From an uncultured Oscillospiraceae bacterium (GTDB taxonomy: Bacteria; Bacillota; Clostridia; Oscillospirales; Oscillospiraceae), in contig CAJUOT010000079.1 of NCBI GenBank assembly GCA_910588135.1, forward strand, positions 1 to 8,331: DNA of 8,331 bases, written 5' to 3'. The notes under the pieces are model-generated. The model saw only the letters and a list, made by a program, of their open reading frames with translations. It made no database searches and had not been told where the DNA came from. Below, piece by piece: positions 1 to 6,604 of this stretch; position 1 is the stretch's first letter; every line of letters begins with the position of its first letter. The translations under genes were made by a program, and so were the position numbers.

Positions 1-529
1 CAGCTGTCTCCCCGGAGATGTGATCCGTTCCATGTCCGGCATGACCATTGAGGTGGGAAATACCGACGCAGAGGGGCGGCTTATCCTGGCAGATGCCGTG
101 ACCTACGCGATCGTAAAAGAGGGTGCGGGGAAGGTGGTGGACATCGCCACCCTCACCGGTGCGGTAGTGCAGGCCCTGGGCTTTACCACGGCGGGGCTGC
201 TTACCAACAACGATGAGTTCTGCGCCCGATTTCAGGCCGCTGCCAACCGGTGCGGAGAGCAGTATTGGCGGCTGCCGGATTTTGAGGAGTACCGGCGGAT
301 GATTGACAGCCAGGTGGCGGATCTGTCCAACATTTCCAACGACGGCTGCGGGGCTATTACCGCGGGCCTTTTTGTCGGGGCGTTTGCGCAGGATGTCCCC
401 TGGCTCCATCTGGACATCGCCGGGACAGCCTGGGCGGACCGGCCCCGGAGAGAGTACCAGACTGCGGGCGCCACCGGCGCGGGGACGGCCGCCCTCTATG
501 AGCTGTGCCGGGGGCTGTCCCATGGCTGA
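1..529 (+). CDS. pepA: Leucyl aminopeptidase (peptidase family M17), C-terminal part
   Basis: This is the C-terminal catalytic end of an M17 cytosolic aminopeptidase, which removes N-terminal residues from peptides using two metal ions. The frame is open from base 2, so the start and the N-terminal domain lie outside the window; the GTG at 20 is an internal Val codon. Visible evidence is the family signature NTDAEGRL (bases 59-82). In bovine lens aminopeptidase its Asp and Glu bind metal and its Arg acts in catalysis. Downstream are the family-typical stretches AITAGLFVGAF and WLHLDIAGTAW, and a C-terminal GATGAGTAALYEL. The Lys and Asp metal ligands expected earlier are out of view. The gene ends in TGA inside the start of the next gene (ATGGCTGA), indicating an operon and probable translational coupling. 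The family call is secure; the exact substrate preference cannot be read. Confidence 0.95.
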   Translation, partial: SCLPGDVIRSMSGMTIEVGNTDAEGRLILADAVTYAIVKEGAGKVVDIATLTGAVVQALGFTTAGLLTNNDEFCARFQAAANRCGEQYWRLPDFEEYRRMIDSQVADLSNISNDGCGAITAGLFVGAFAQDVPWLHLDIAGTAWADRPRREYQTAGATGAGTAALYELCRGLSHG

Positions 530-2966
530 GCGGGGATGGGAAACGCTGCCTGCCCTGGCTCCGGAGCGGCGGCAGGCGATGGAATTTCTACGGGACCACC
601 TGCCGGAATGTGATCTGGACTGTTACCCCTTTGAGCTGTTTCTCCAATTTGCTGACCATGCCCTGATGCTGCGGGTAAGCTGTCCCCGGTGTGGAGCGCT
701 GGAATGGGAGATATTTGCCCATTACGTCCTCTTCCCAAGGGTGAACGACGAGGATTTGTCTTTCCATCGCGCGTTGTTTTATGGCGATCTATGGCCCAGG
801 ATTTGTGACCTGCCCACAGAGGAGGAACAGGCGCTGGCGGTCAACCGCTGGTGCCACGAGTGCGCCTCCTATGAGGCACAGGACGAGCGCACCGCATCCC
901 CGCTCACTGTCTGGCGGTGCGGCAGCGGGCGGTGTGGGGAGGAATCGGCGTTTCTGGTGTCCGCCCTGCGCAGCGTGGGGCTGCCCGCCCGGCAGGTATA
1001 CGCCCCCCGCTGGGCCCACTGCGACGACAACCATGCCTGGGTGGAGGTTCTGTGCGGCGGGGAGTGGCGGTACCTGGGGGCGTGTGAGCCGGAGCCGGTG
1101 CTGGACCGGGGCTGGTTTACCACCGCCGCCTCCCGGGCCATACTGATTCACAGCCGGATATTTGGGGAGGGAGGCTCTCCGCTTCACGGGGAACCATTAG
1201 GCAGGGCCGGCGGGGCGGCCTGGTTCAACCAGACCGCCCGCTATGCTCCGGTGCGGCGCTGTACGTTCCAGGCCTTTGTGGACGGCCGGTCGGCCGCGGG
1301 GGCGGAATTCTATCTTCAGGTGCTCAACGAAGCATCGTTTCATACCATTGCCAAACTTACCGCCGGAGACGAAGGTACAGCCCAGGCCTGCCTGGGGCTG
1401 GGGAGCCTCCATGTGCTGGCCGTATTGGACGGCCTGCGTGCCGAGGGGGAATGTGGAGAGGGGGGAATTGTCCTGCATCTGGCCCCGGCCAGAGGGGAGG
1501 ATACCCCGTGGATTCCTTTTGACTTCCGGGCGCCGCCGGCGGGCCGGCCTGCTCCGGCGGCGCTGTCCTCGGAGAAAAGAGAAGAGCGGAAAAGGACTTT
1601 GAGGCGTGGAAACACCCTGCGTGAGAGAAGGATGGCCGGTTATTCTCAACCGGGGCGGCCCGAATGGGAGGACCTGCGGTCCGCTGCCCGGGGGAATTGG
1701 GATGAGCTTTTGACGTTTCTATCCGGGCCGGATGGGGAAAACCGGGAACAGCTGGTGCGCACCCTGGCGGACAAGGATTTGCGGGACGTGACCCGGCGGG
1801 TTCTGGAGGATCACTTTTCCCATTTGCCGCCCAAGAGGGCGGGGGTGCCGGAGGAGGTCTATTGGAAGTGGACGGCCTGTCCCCGGATTGGCTTGGAAGG
1901 GCTCACGCCCTGGAGGGGGCCGCTGCTGGCGTGGCTGTCCGGGAGGACGCAGGAGCCGGCCGCCCTTTGGCAGGAGATGGACAGCGTGATGAAACCCCGG
2001 GACCGGGCTTATGGGAATCTGTGCTGGACGCCGGAGGCGGCGTTGAAGGCGGGTGGCTGCGATGAGAGCAGCAAGCGTCTGCTGTTTGTGGCCGCGCTGC
2101 GGGCCTTGGGGATTCCTGCCCGCCTGCGGCCGCTGGACGGCGCGCCGGAGCATTGGGAAGAGGGGGCGTTTCGTCTGGCCTGTCCGGAGGCAATGGGCGC
2201 CCTGCTGCTGTCCTGCCTCCTGGAAAAGCCGCTGCGGGCTGGGCAGGATTGGTCCATCTCCCGCCGGATGGGAAACGCATGGCGGCTTCTGGTTCCGGAG
2301 GAGGGAGACTGGAAGAACGGCTGGCGGCTGGCTCTGCCCGCCGGACAATACCGCGTTGCCACCACGGTGCGCCTGCCCAGCGGGGATCAGTTGGCGTTGC
2401 GCCGGGAGGTGCTTTTGACGGAAGGGGAGGAGCGGCCTGTCCGGCTCCAATTCCGGCCCTGGGTGCTGGACGATCTGCTCACCAACCAGGAGCTGCCCGC
2501 CCTGCGCGCCAAAACCCTGTCTGGGGAAGAAATCCCGGACCTGTTCCGCATGGGCGGCGGGGCTATTCTGGTCCTCTGGCTGGAGGAGGGCGGAGAGCCT
2601 ACGGAACATATGCTCAACGAGCTGATGGAACGGAGGGCGGAGCTGGCGGTTCTGCCTGTGCGGGTCTTTTTTCTGGTTCGCGGAAGGGAAAGCCTGCGTC
2701 AGCCCACCCTGGCCCGGGCTCTGGCGCGGCTGGAGGGTGCGCAGGTGATGCTGGATGACTGGGCCTATGATCTGGAGGCCGTGGCCCGGCACCTGGGCCG
2801 GGACGCCGGCAGCCCGCCGCTGGCGGTAGTGTCTGACGGCGGGGGACGGGCGGTCTACAGCGTCAGCGGATACCGGGTAGGGGCGGCGGAACTGCTGCTC
2901 CAGGCGGCTGGACACTGCGCTTCCACCCATGACCGGGGTCTGGAGCCGGACAGGGAAAAAAGTTAG
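522..2966 (+). CDS. Double transglutaminase-like domain protein with thioredoxin-like C-terminus
   Basis: An 814-residue protein with no signal peptide or membrane segment, so probably cytosolic. The first transglutaminase-like unit (about 63-205) has a Cys-His pair: Cys138 in GRCGEES and His171 in DDNHAWVEV, followed by Glu189 in GACEPEP where many relatives have Asp. A beta-rich, carboxypeptidase-regulatory-like segment follows (about 245-330), then a basic charged linker (334-390). A second, diverged unit (about 443-560) repeats the PR and ALRALGIPAR motifs; its Cys513 is two residues out of register and only His544 remains as a possible base. Residues about 680-800 resemble a thioredoxin fold (ILVLWLEEGG, then SPPLAVVSDGGG) without CxxC. 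I recall this architecture from Clostridia and Bacteroidetes; its reaction is unknown, possibly a thiol peptidase or amidase. The ATG at 522 is chosen because it overlaps the upstream stop and has GGGGG 7 bases before it; ATG 579 is an alternative. Confidence 0.85.
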   Translation: MAERGWETLPALAPERRQAMEFLRDHLPECDLDCYPFELFLQFADHALMLRVSCPRCGALEWEIFAHYVLFPRVNDEDLSFHRALFYGDLWPRICDLPTEEEQALAVNRWCHECASYEAQDERTASPLTVWRCGSGRCGEESAFLVSALRSVGLPARQVYAPRWAHCDDNHAWVEVLCGGEWRYLGACEPEPVLDRGWFTTAASRAILIHSRIFGEGGSPLHGEPLGRAGGAAWFNQTARYAPVRRCTFQAFVDGRSAAGAEFYLQVLNEASFHTIAKLTAGDEGTAQACLGLGSLHVLAVLDGLRAEGECGEGGIVLHLAPARGEDTPWIPFDFRAPPAGRPAPAALSSEKREERKRTLRRGNTLRERRMAGYSQPGRPEWEDLRSAARGNWDELLTFLSGPDGENREQLVRTLADKDLRDVTRRVLEDHFSHLPPKRAGVPEEVYWKWTACPRIGLEGLTPWRGPLLAWLSGRTQEPAALWQEMDSVMKPRDRAYGNLCWTPEAALKAGGCDESSKRLLFVAALRALGIPARLRPLDGAPEHWEEGAFRLACPEAMGALLLSCLLEKPLRAGQDWSISRRMGNAWRLLVPEEGDWKNGWRLALPAGQYRVATTVRLPSGDQLALRREVLLTEGEERPVRLQFRPWVLDDLLTNQELPALRAKTLSGEEIPDLFRMGGGAILVLWLEEGGEPTEHMLNELMERRAELAVLPVRVFFLVRGRESLRQPTLARALARLEGAQVMLDDWAYDLEAVARHLGRDAGSPPLAVVSDGGGRAVYSVSGYRVGAAELLLQAAGHCASTHDRGLEPDREKS

Positions 2967-3070
2967 GAAAGGGCTTGCGCCTGACGGAAAAGAATGATAC
3001 TCTATTTCGTAGAGAGCGCTTCAAGCCGGCGCCTGACCAATGGCGCTTGACGGAGGAGATGTGACCGACA
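2967..3070 (+). promoter_or_regulatory. ppk1 leader with interrupted inverted repeat and ribosome binding site
   Basis: This 104-base gap holds an interrupted inverted repeat: TCAAG (3021-3025) and CGCC (3030-3033) pair with GGCGCTTGA (3042-3050), with CCGG bulged and an 8-base loop. The ribosome binding site GGAGGAG (3052-3058) comes directly after it, 12 bases before the ppk1 ATG, which is slightly long. Folding could therefore affect ribosome access; that is inference. I see no T-run terminator for the upstream gene and no convincing promoter, so it is unclear whether ppk1 is read through from upstream or has its own promoter. Confidence 0.4.
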
Positions 3071-5341
3071 ATGAAAGAACAGCCCAGCGCCGCCCCCGCA
3101 CCCGACGTGCATCCATACTATGTGAACCGGGAGCTCTCCTGGCTCCAATTTAACCAGCGCGTATTGGAGGAGGCGGAAGATGCCGTCAACCCCCTGTGCG
3201 AGCGGCTGAATTTTGCCGCCATCTTCCAGAGCAATCTGGACGAGTTCTACATGGTCCGGGTGGGGGCGCTCATGGACGCAATCCATACGGGCGCGGCGGA
3301 CGACAAGACCGGCATGACTAGCGCCGAACAGACTGCCGCCGTCCTGGATAAGACCCGGAGCCTGTTGGCGCAGCGGGATCAGGTCTGTAGAAATCTGTTG
3401 CGGGAGCTGGCGGGCCAGGGGGCGGAGCTGTGCCGGTTTGGCAGCCTGCCGGATAAGACGCAGTCCTTTTTAGAGAAGTATTTTACTTCCAGTGTCCTGC
3501 CCCTGTTGTCCCCCCAGATTATCGGCAGGAAACAGCCTTTCCCTTTCCTGCGCAACAAGGAGATTTACGCGGTGGCCATGCTCAAGACGAAGAGCGGCGG
3601 TGAGCGCATGGGCATTGTGCCCTGCGGGGAGGGAGTGCTGCGCCGGCTGGTCTCCCTTCCGGGGGAAGGACAGCGGTTTGTGCTCGTGGAAGAGCTGATC
3701 GCCGGATTTCTGCCCAAAATCTTTACTCATTACAGGGTGGAGGGCACCGTGCTCATCCGCCTGGTGCGAAGCGCGGATATCCACCTGGACGACGCCTCTC
3801 CCGAGGTGGACGACATGGCCGCGGACGAATACCGCAAAACCATGGAGCGGATGGTCCGCCGCCGCAAACGCCTGCGCCCGGTGAAGCTGGACTATCAGGG
3901 CAAGCTCACCGACTCTGTGCGGGACAGCCTGTGCGGCTGCCTGAGACTGTCCAAAAAGCACCTTTTTGCCAGCGAAATTCCGCTGGATCTGTCCTTTCTG
4001 GGAACGTTGAGGGATATCCTCCGGGATAAAGCTGAGCTGTTTTATCCCCGCAGGGTGCCGCAGAATTCGCCCAATGTGGACCCTCTGGCCCCCATGACCG
4101 GGCAGATCCGCCAAAGGGATCTGATGCTGAGCTACCCCTACGAGAGCGTTCGCCCGCTGCTGCGGCTTTTGCAGGAGGCGGGGCAGGACCCGGAGGTGGT
4201 GTCCATCAAGATGACCCTTTACCGGGTGGCTCAGAACAGCAAGATTGTGGAGGCCCTGGTGGACGCGGCGGAGAACGGAAAGGAAGTCGTAGCCCTGGTG
4301 GAGCTGAGGGCCCGGTTCGACGAGGAGAACAACATCGGCTGGTCCCGGGTGCTGGAACGGGCGGGCTGCCGGGTGATCTACGGGCTGGACGGACTGAAGG
4401 TCCACTCCAAGCTGCTGCTCATCACCCGGAAACGGGAGGAACAGGTGGAGTATATTACCCAGGTGGGCACAGGGAACTACAACGAGGACACCGTGCGGCT
4501 GTACACCGACTACGCGCTGATGACCGCTTCGCCGGAGATTGGGGCGGACGCGGCCCGGGTGTTCAACGCCCTGTCCATGGGCGAGGTGGTGGAGGACAGC
4601 CAGCACCTCATGGTGGCCCCCGCCTGCCTGCGCCCCAGGATATTGACGCTGATAGACCGGGAAGTGGAGCGGGCCCGGGCGGGTGAGCCCGCCTATTTGG
4701 GGTTCAAGCTCAACGGGTTGACGGACAAGGTAATCATCGATAAGCTGGTTGAGGCATCCCAGGCGGGAGTGAAGATTGACCTGGTGGTGCGGGGTATTTG
4801 CTGTCTGCTGGGCGGCATCGCAGGACAGACGGACAATATCCGGGTGGTGAGCATCGTGGGCCGCTATTTGGAGCACGCCCGGATTTATATCTTTGGCACG
4901 GGGGAGCGGCGGCAGATTTATATTTCCTCAGCGGATTTCATGACCCGAAATACGGTCCGGCGGGTGGAGGTGGCCGTCCCTGTCTATGATGCCGGCCTGC
5001 GCGCCCATTTGGAGCAGATGTTTGCCGACGAACTGCGGGATACCGCCAAGGGCCGCGTCCAGCAGCCGGACGGCGGATATGTCCGTGCGGAGGGTGAGCC
5101 CTTCAACTCCCAGGAATATTTTTGCGGTCAGGCCTATGGAGGCGCGTGGGCGCTTTCCGGGGGCCGGGGAACGATTGAACCCTGTCCGGTGGATTCAAAA
5201 CCGGCGGCGGAAGGGCTTTCTGCTAAAAAAGAAGCCGCGTCCTCCCGGAGCCGAGCCCCGGCAGAAGAGCGGAAGACTGCCCCCACCGTCAAGATTCAGA
5301 CCCGGTGGAACGGCCTGCTGGGCCGGATTTTGGGCCGGTAG
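3071..5341 (+). CDS. ppk1: Polyphosphate kinase 1
   Basis: Reversibly transfers the gamma-phosphate of ATP to inorganic polyphosphate, making a phosphate and energy store. The N domain opens with NRELSWLQFNQRVLEEAED and continues with FQSNLDEFYMVRV; the middle domain runs to about residue 315, followed by two phospholipase-D-like C domains. His445 (KVHSKLLL) corresponds to E. coli His435, the phosphorylated residue, and His602 (YLEHARIYIF) to His592; the 157-residue spacing is identical. Arg385 (TLYRVA) and Arg415 (RARFDEENN) match E. coli Arg375 and Arg405. All key residues are thus present and the enzyme should be active. At 756 residues it is longer than the usual roughly 690. The core ends at NSQEYF (679-684), and about 72 residues rich in A, K, R, S, E and P follow, closing with WNGLLGRILGR. 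GGAGGAG lies 12 bases before the ATG. Confidence 0.97.
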   Translation: MKEQPSAAPAPDVHPYYVNRELSWLQFNQRVLEEAEDAVNPLCERLNFAAIFQSNLDEFYMVRVGALMDAIHTGAADDKTGMTSAEQTAAVLDKTRSLLAQRDQVCRNLLRELAGQGAELCRFGSLPDKTQSFLEKYFTSSVLPLLSPQIIGRKQPFPFLRNKEIYAVAMLKTKSGGERMGIVPCGEGVLRRLVSLPGEGQRFVLVEELIAGFLPKIFTHYRVEGTVLIRLVRSADIHLDDASPEVDDMAADEYRKTMERMVRRRKRLRPVKLDYQGKLTDSVRDSLCGCLRLSKKHLFASEIPLDLSFLGTLRDILRDKAELFYPRRVPQNSPNVDPLAPMTGQIRQRDLMLSYPYESVRPLLRLLQEAGQDPEVVSIKMTLYRVAQNSKIVEALVDAAENGKEVVALVELRARFDEENNIGWSRVLERAGCRVIYGLDGLKVHSKLLLITRKREEQVEYITQVGTGNYNEDTVRLYTDYALMTASPEIGADAARVFNALSMGEVVEDSQHLMVAPACLRPRILTLIDREVERARAGEPAYLGFKLNGLTDKVIIDKLVEASQAGVKIDLVVRGICCLLGGIAGQTDNIRVVSIVGRYLEHARIYIFGTGERRQIYISSADFMTRNTVRRVEVAVPVYDAGLRAHLEQMFADELRDTAKGRVQQPDGGYVRAEGEPFNSQEYFCGQAYGGAWALSGGRGTIEPCPVDSKPAAEGLSAKKEAASSRSRAPAEERKTAPTVKIQTRWNGLLGRILGR

Positions 5342-5358
5342 AGAATGTTTGTGCTGCA

Positions 5359-5373
5359 CAGCCGGAACGGCTG
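5359..5373 (+). other. Short perfect stem-loop between ppk1 and pfk
   Basis: CAGCCG (5359-5364) pairs perfectly with CGGCTG (5368-5373) around a GAA loop, in the 62-base gap between the two genes. The following bases are AATATATGG rather than a run of T, so this is not a normal intrinsic terminator. It may stabilise or mark a processing point in a shared ppk1-pfk transcript, or be chance in GC-rich DNA. Confidence 0.3.
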
Positions 5374-5403
5374 AATATATGGTATGGAAAGGGAGCTTAA
5401 GAC

Positions 5404-6489
5404 ATGAAACGGATTGGATTACTCACCAGCGGCGGCGACTGTCAGGCGCTCAACGCCACCATGCGGGGCGTGGCCAAGGGCCTCTACAACATCTATGGCA
5501 ACGGGGTGGAGATCATCGGCTTCATCGACGGCTACAAGGGCCTGATGTATGAGGATTACAAAAAGCTCACCCCGATTGATTTCACCGGCCTGCTCACCAG
5601 GGGCGGCACCTTCCTGGGTTCCAGCCGTCAGCCCTTCAAGCTGATGCGAACCCCGGATGACAACGGCCTGGACAAGGTGGAGGCCATGAAGTACACTTAC
5701 CGCCGCCTGCGGCTGGACTGTCTGGTGGTGCTGGGCGGCAATGGCAGCCAGAAGACTGCCAACCTGCTCAGTGAAGAGGGGCTGAACGTCATCGGCCTGC
5801 CCAAAACCATTGACAACGACCTGTGGGGCACCGACACCACCTTCGGCTTCCAGTCCGCCATCGGCATCGCCACCGATGTCATCGACTGCATCCACACCAC
5901 TGCCGCCTCTCACAACCGGGTGTTCATGGTGGAGATCATGGGCCACAAGGCGGGTTGGCTCACCCTGAACGCCGGCATGGCCGGCGGCGCGGACATCATC
6001 CTCATCCCGGAGATCCCCTACAACATTGACTCTGTTATCGCCAAAATCAACCAGCGGGCCGCCGACGGACACGGTTTCACCATTTTGGCGGTGGCGGAGG
6101 GGGCCATGTCCCAGAAAGAGGCCGCCATGTCCAAAAAGGAATACAAGCAGCACATGGCGGAGCTTTTGGAGAAGTATCCTTCCGTATCTTACGCCATTGC
6201 GGACAAGATTCTGAAAAAGACCGGTAAGGAAGTGCGGGTCACCGTTCCCGGTCATATGCAGCGGGGTGGAACCCCCTGCGCCTATGACCGGGTGCTGTCC
6301 TCCCGGCTGGGCGCCACCGCGGCGCTGATGATCTCGCGGGAGGAGTATGGCAATATGGTAGCCATCCACGACCATGTCATTACCTCCGTCCCCCTGAAAG
6401 AGGTGGCGGGCAAGCTCAAGACCATCGACCCGAAGTCGGATATCATTACCGAGGCCCGTCTGCTGGGCATCAGCTTTGGCGACGACTGA
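5404..6489 (+). CDS. 6-phosphofructokinase, PKTIDND type (ATP or PPi donor unresolved)
   Basis: Phosphorylates fructose 6-phosphate to fructose 1,6-bisphosphate in cytosolic glycolysis. At 361 residues it is longer than E. coli PfkA (320). Motifs follow the family with a constant +10 offset from E. coli through the core: LTSGGDCQALNATMRG at the start, GGNGS (112-115 region), PKTIDND with catalytic Asp137 (E. coli Asp127), Arg172 (Arg162) and MGHKAGW from Met179. HMQRGG (His284, Arg287) matches the E. coli HIQRGG. Donor-site residues are mixed: Gly114 equals the ATP-type Gly104, whereas Lys134 equals the PPi-type Lys at position 124. Asn113 replaces the Mg-associated Asp103. I recall GGNG plus PKTIDND from related Clostridia, so it looks like a subfamily trait rather than damage. 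AAAGGGAG (5388-5395) lies 8 bases before the ATG. A strong hairpin follows the stop. Confidence 0.93.
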   Translation: MKRIGLLTSGGDCQALNATMRGVAKGLYNIYGNGVEIIGFIDGYKGLMYEDYKKLTPIDFTGLLTRGGTFLGSSRQPFKLMRTPDDNGLDKVEAMKYTYRRLRLDCLVVLGGNGSQKTANLLSEEGLNVIGLPKTIDNDLWGTDTTFGFQSAIGIATDVIDCIHTTAASHNRVFMVEIMGHKAGWLTLNAGMAGGADIILIPEIPYNIDSVIAKINQRAADGHGFTILAVAEGAMSQKEAAMSKKEYKQHMAELLEKYPSVSYAIADKILKKTGKEVRVTVPGHMQRGGTPCAYDRVLSSRLGATAALMISREEYGNMVAIHDHVITSVPLKEVAGKLKTIDPKSDIITEARLLGISFGDD

Positions 6490-6502
6490 GGAAAACTGAA
6501 AG

Positions 6503-6533
6503 AAGGCCGCCGGACAGAATGTCCGGCGGCCTT
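6503..6533. terminator. Bidirectional intrinsic terminator between convergent genes
   Basis: A perfect 14-bp stem (6503-6516 with 6520-6533) with a GAA loop starts 13 bases after the pfk stop. On the plus strand the stem ends in TT and the tract after it is GCTGTGTTTT, which is interrupted. On the minus strand the stem is followed by CTTTCAGTTTT, a better though still interrupted U-tract. The position between convergent genes and the stem strength support termination in both directions. Confidence 0.85.
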
Positions 6534-6552
6534 GCTGTGTTTTGGGAAGGGG

Positions 6553-6593
6553 AGCCCCAGGCGGGTGTGGATAAATCACCGTGCGCCGGGGCT
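6553..6593. other. Second, imperfect hairpin in the convergent intergenic region
   Basis: AGCCCC (6553-6558), then after one bulged A, GGCG (6560-6563) and GGTG (6564-6567) pair with CACC (6577-6580), CGCC (6584-6587) and GGGGCT (6588-6593). The loop is TGGATAAAT, and GTG (6581-6583) is bulged on the right arm. No T-run follows on either strand, so it is not a classic terminator by itself. It lies in the 3' untranslated end of the minus-strand operon and would be transcribed before the main terminator. It could protect the mRNA end or belong to a dispersed palindromic repeat family. Confidence 0.45.
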
Positions 6594-6604
6594 GGATAGG
6601 GCGC

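Noticed and set aside
303..521. In-frame upstream extension of the transglutaminase-like gene to an ATG at 303
   Set aside because: These 73 codons overlap the conserved C-terminus of the aminopeptidase in another frame and read as arbitrary P/R/G-rich sequence; the ATG at 522 fits the overlap pattern.
1719..2930. Long open reverse-strand frame (403 codons) opposite the transglutaminase-like gene
   Set aside because: Low-complexity P/Q/R/H-rich translation with no recognisable motif, fully antisense to a gene with clear domains; typical of GC-rich shadow frames.
2975..3003. Possible promoter before ppk1 (TTGCGC, 17 bases, TACTCT with upstream TG)
   Set aside because: Only about half of the consensus positions match in each hexamer; too weak to list as a feature.
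3470..4876. Long open reverse-strand frame (468 codons) opposite ppk1
   Set aside because: H/Q/P/L-rich translation with no motif; the plus-strand frame is an unambiguous polyphosphate kinase.
5359..5373. Stem-loop between ppk1 and pfk as a transcription terminator
   Set aside because: The 6-bp stem is short and no T-run follows; kept only as an unexplained stem-loop.
5740..5742. Asn in GGNGS of the phosphofructokinase as an inactivating mutation
   Set aside because: The rest of the active site is intact and I recall the same GGNG motif in related Clostridial enzymes, so a subfamily trait is more likely.
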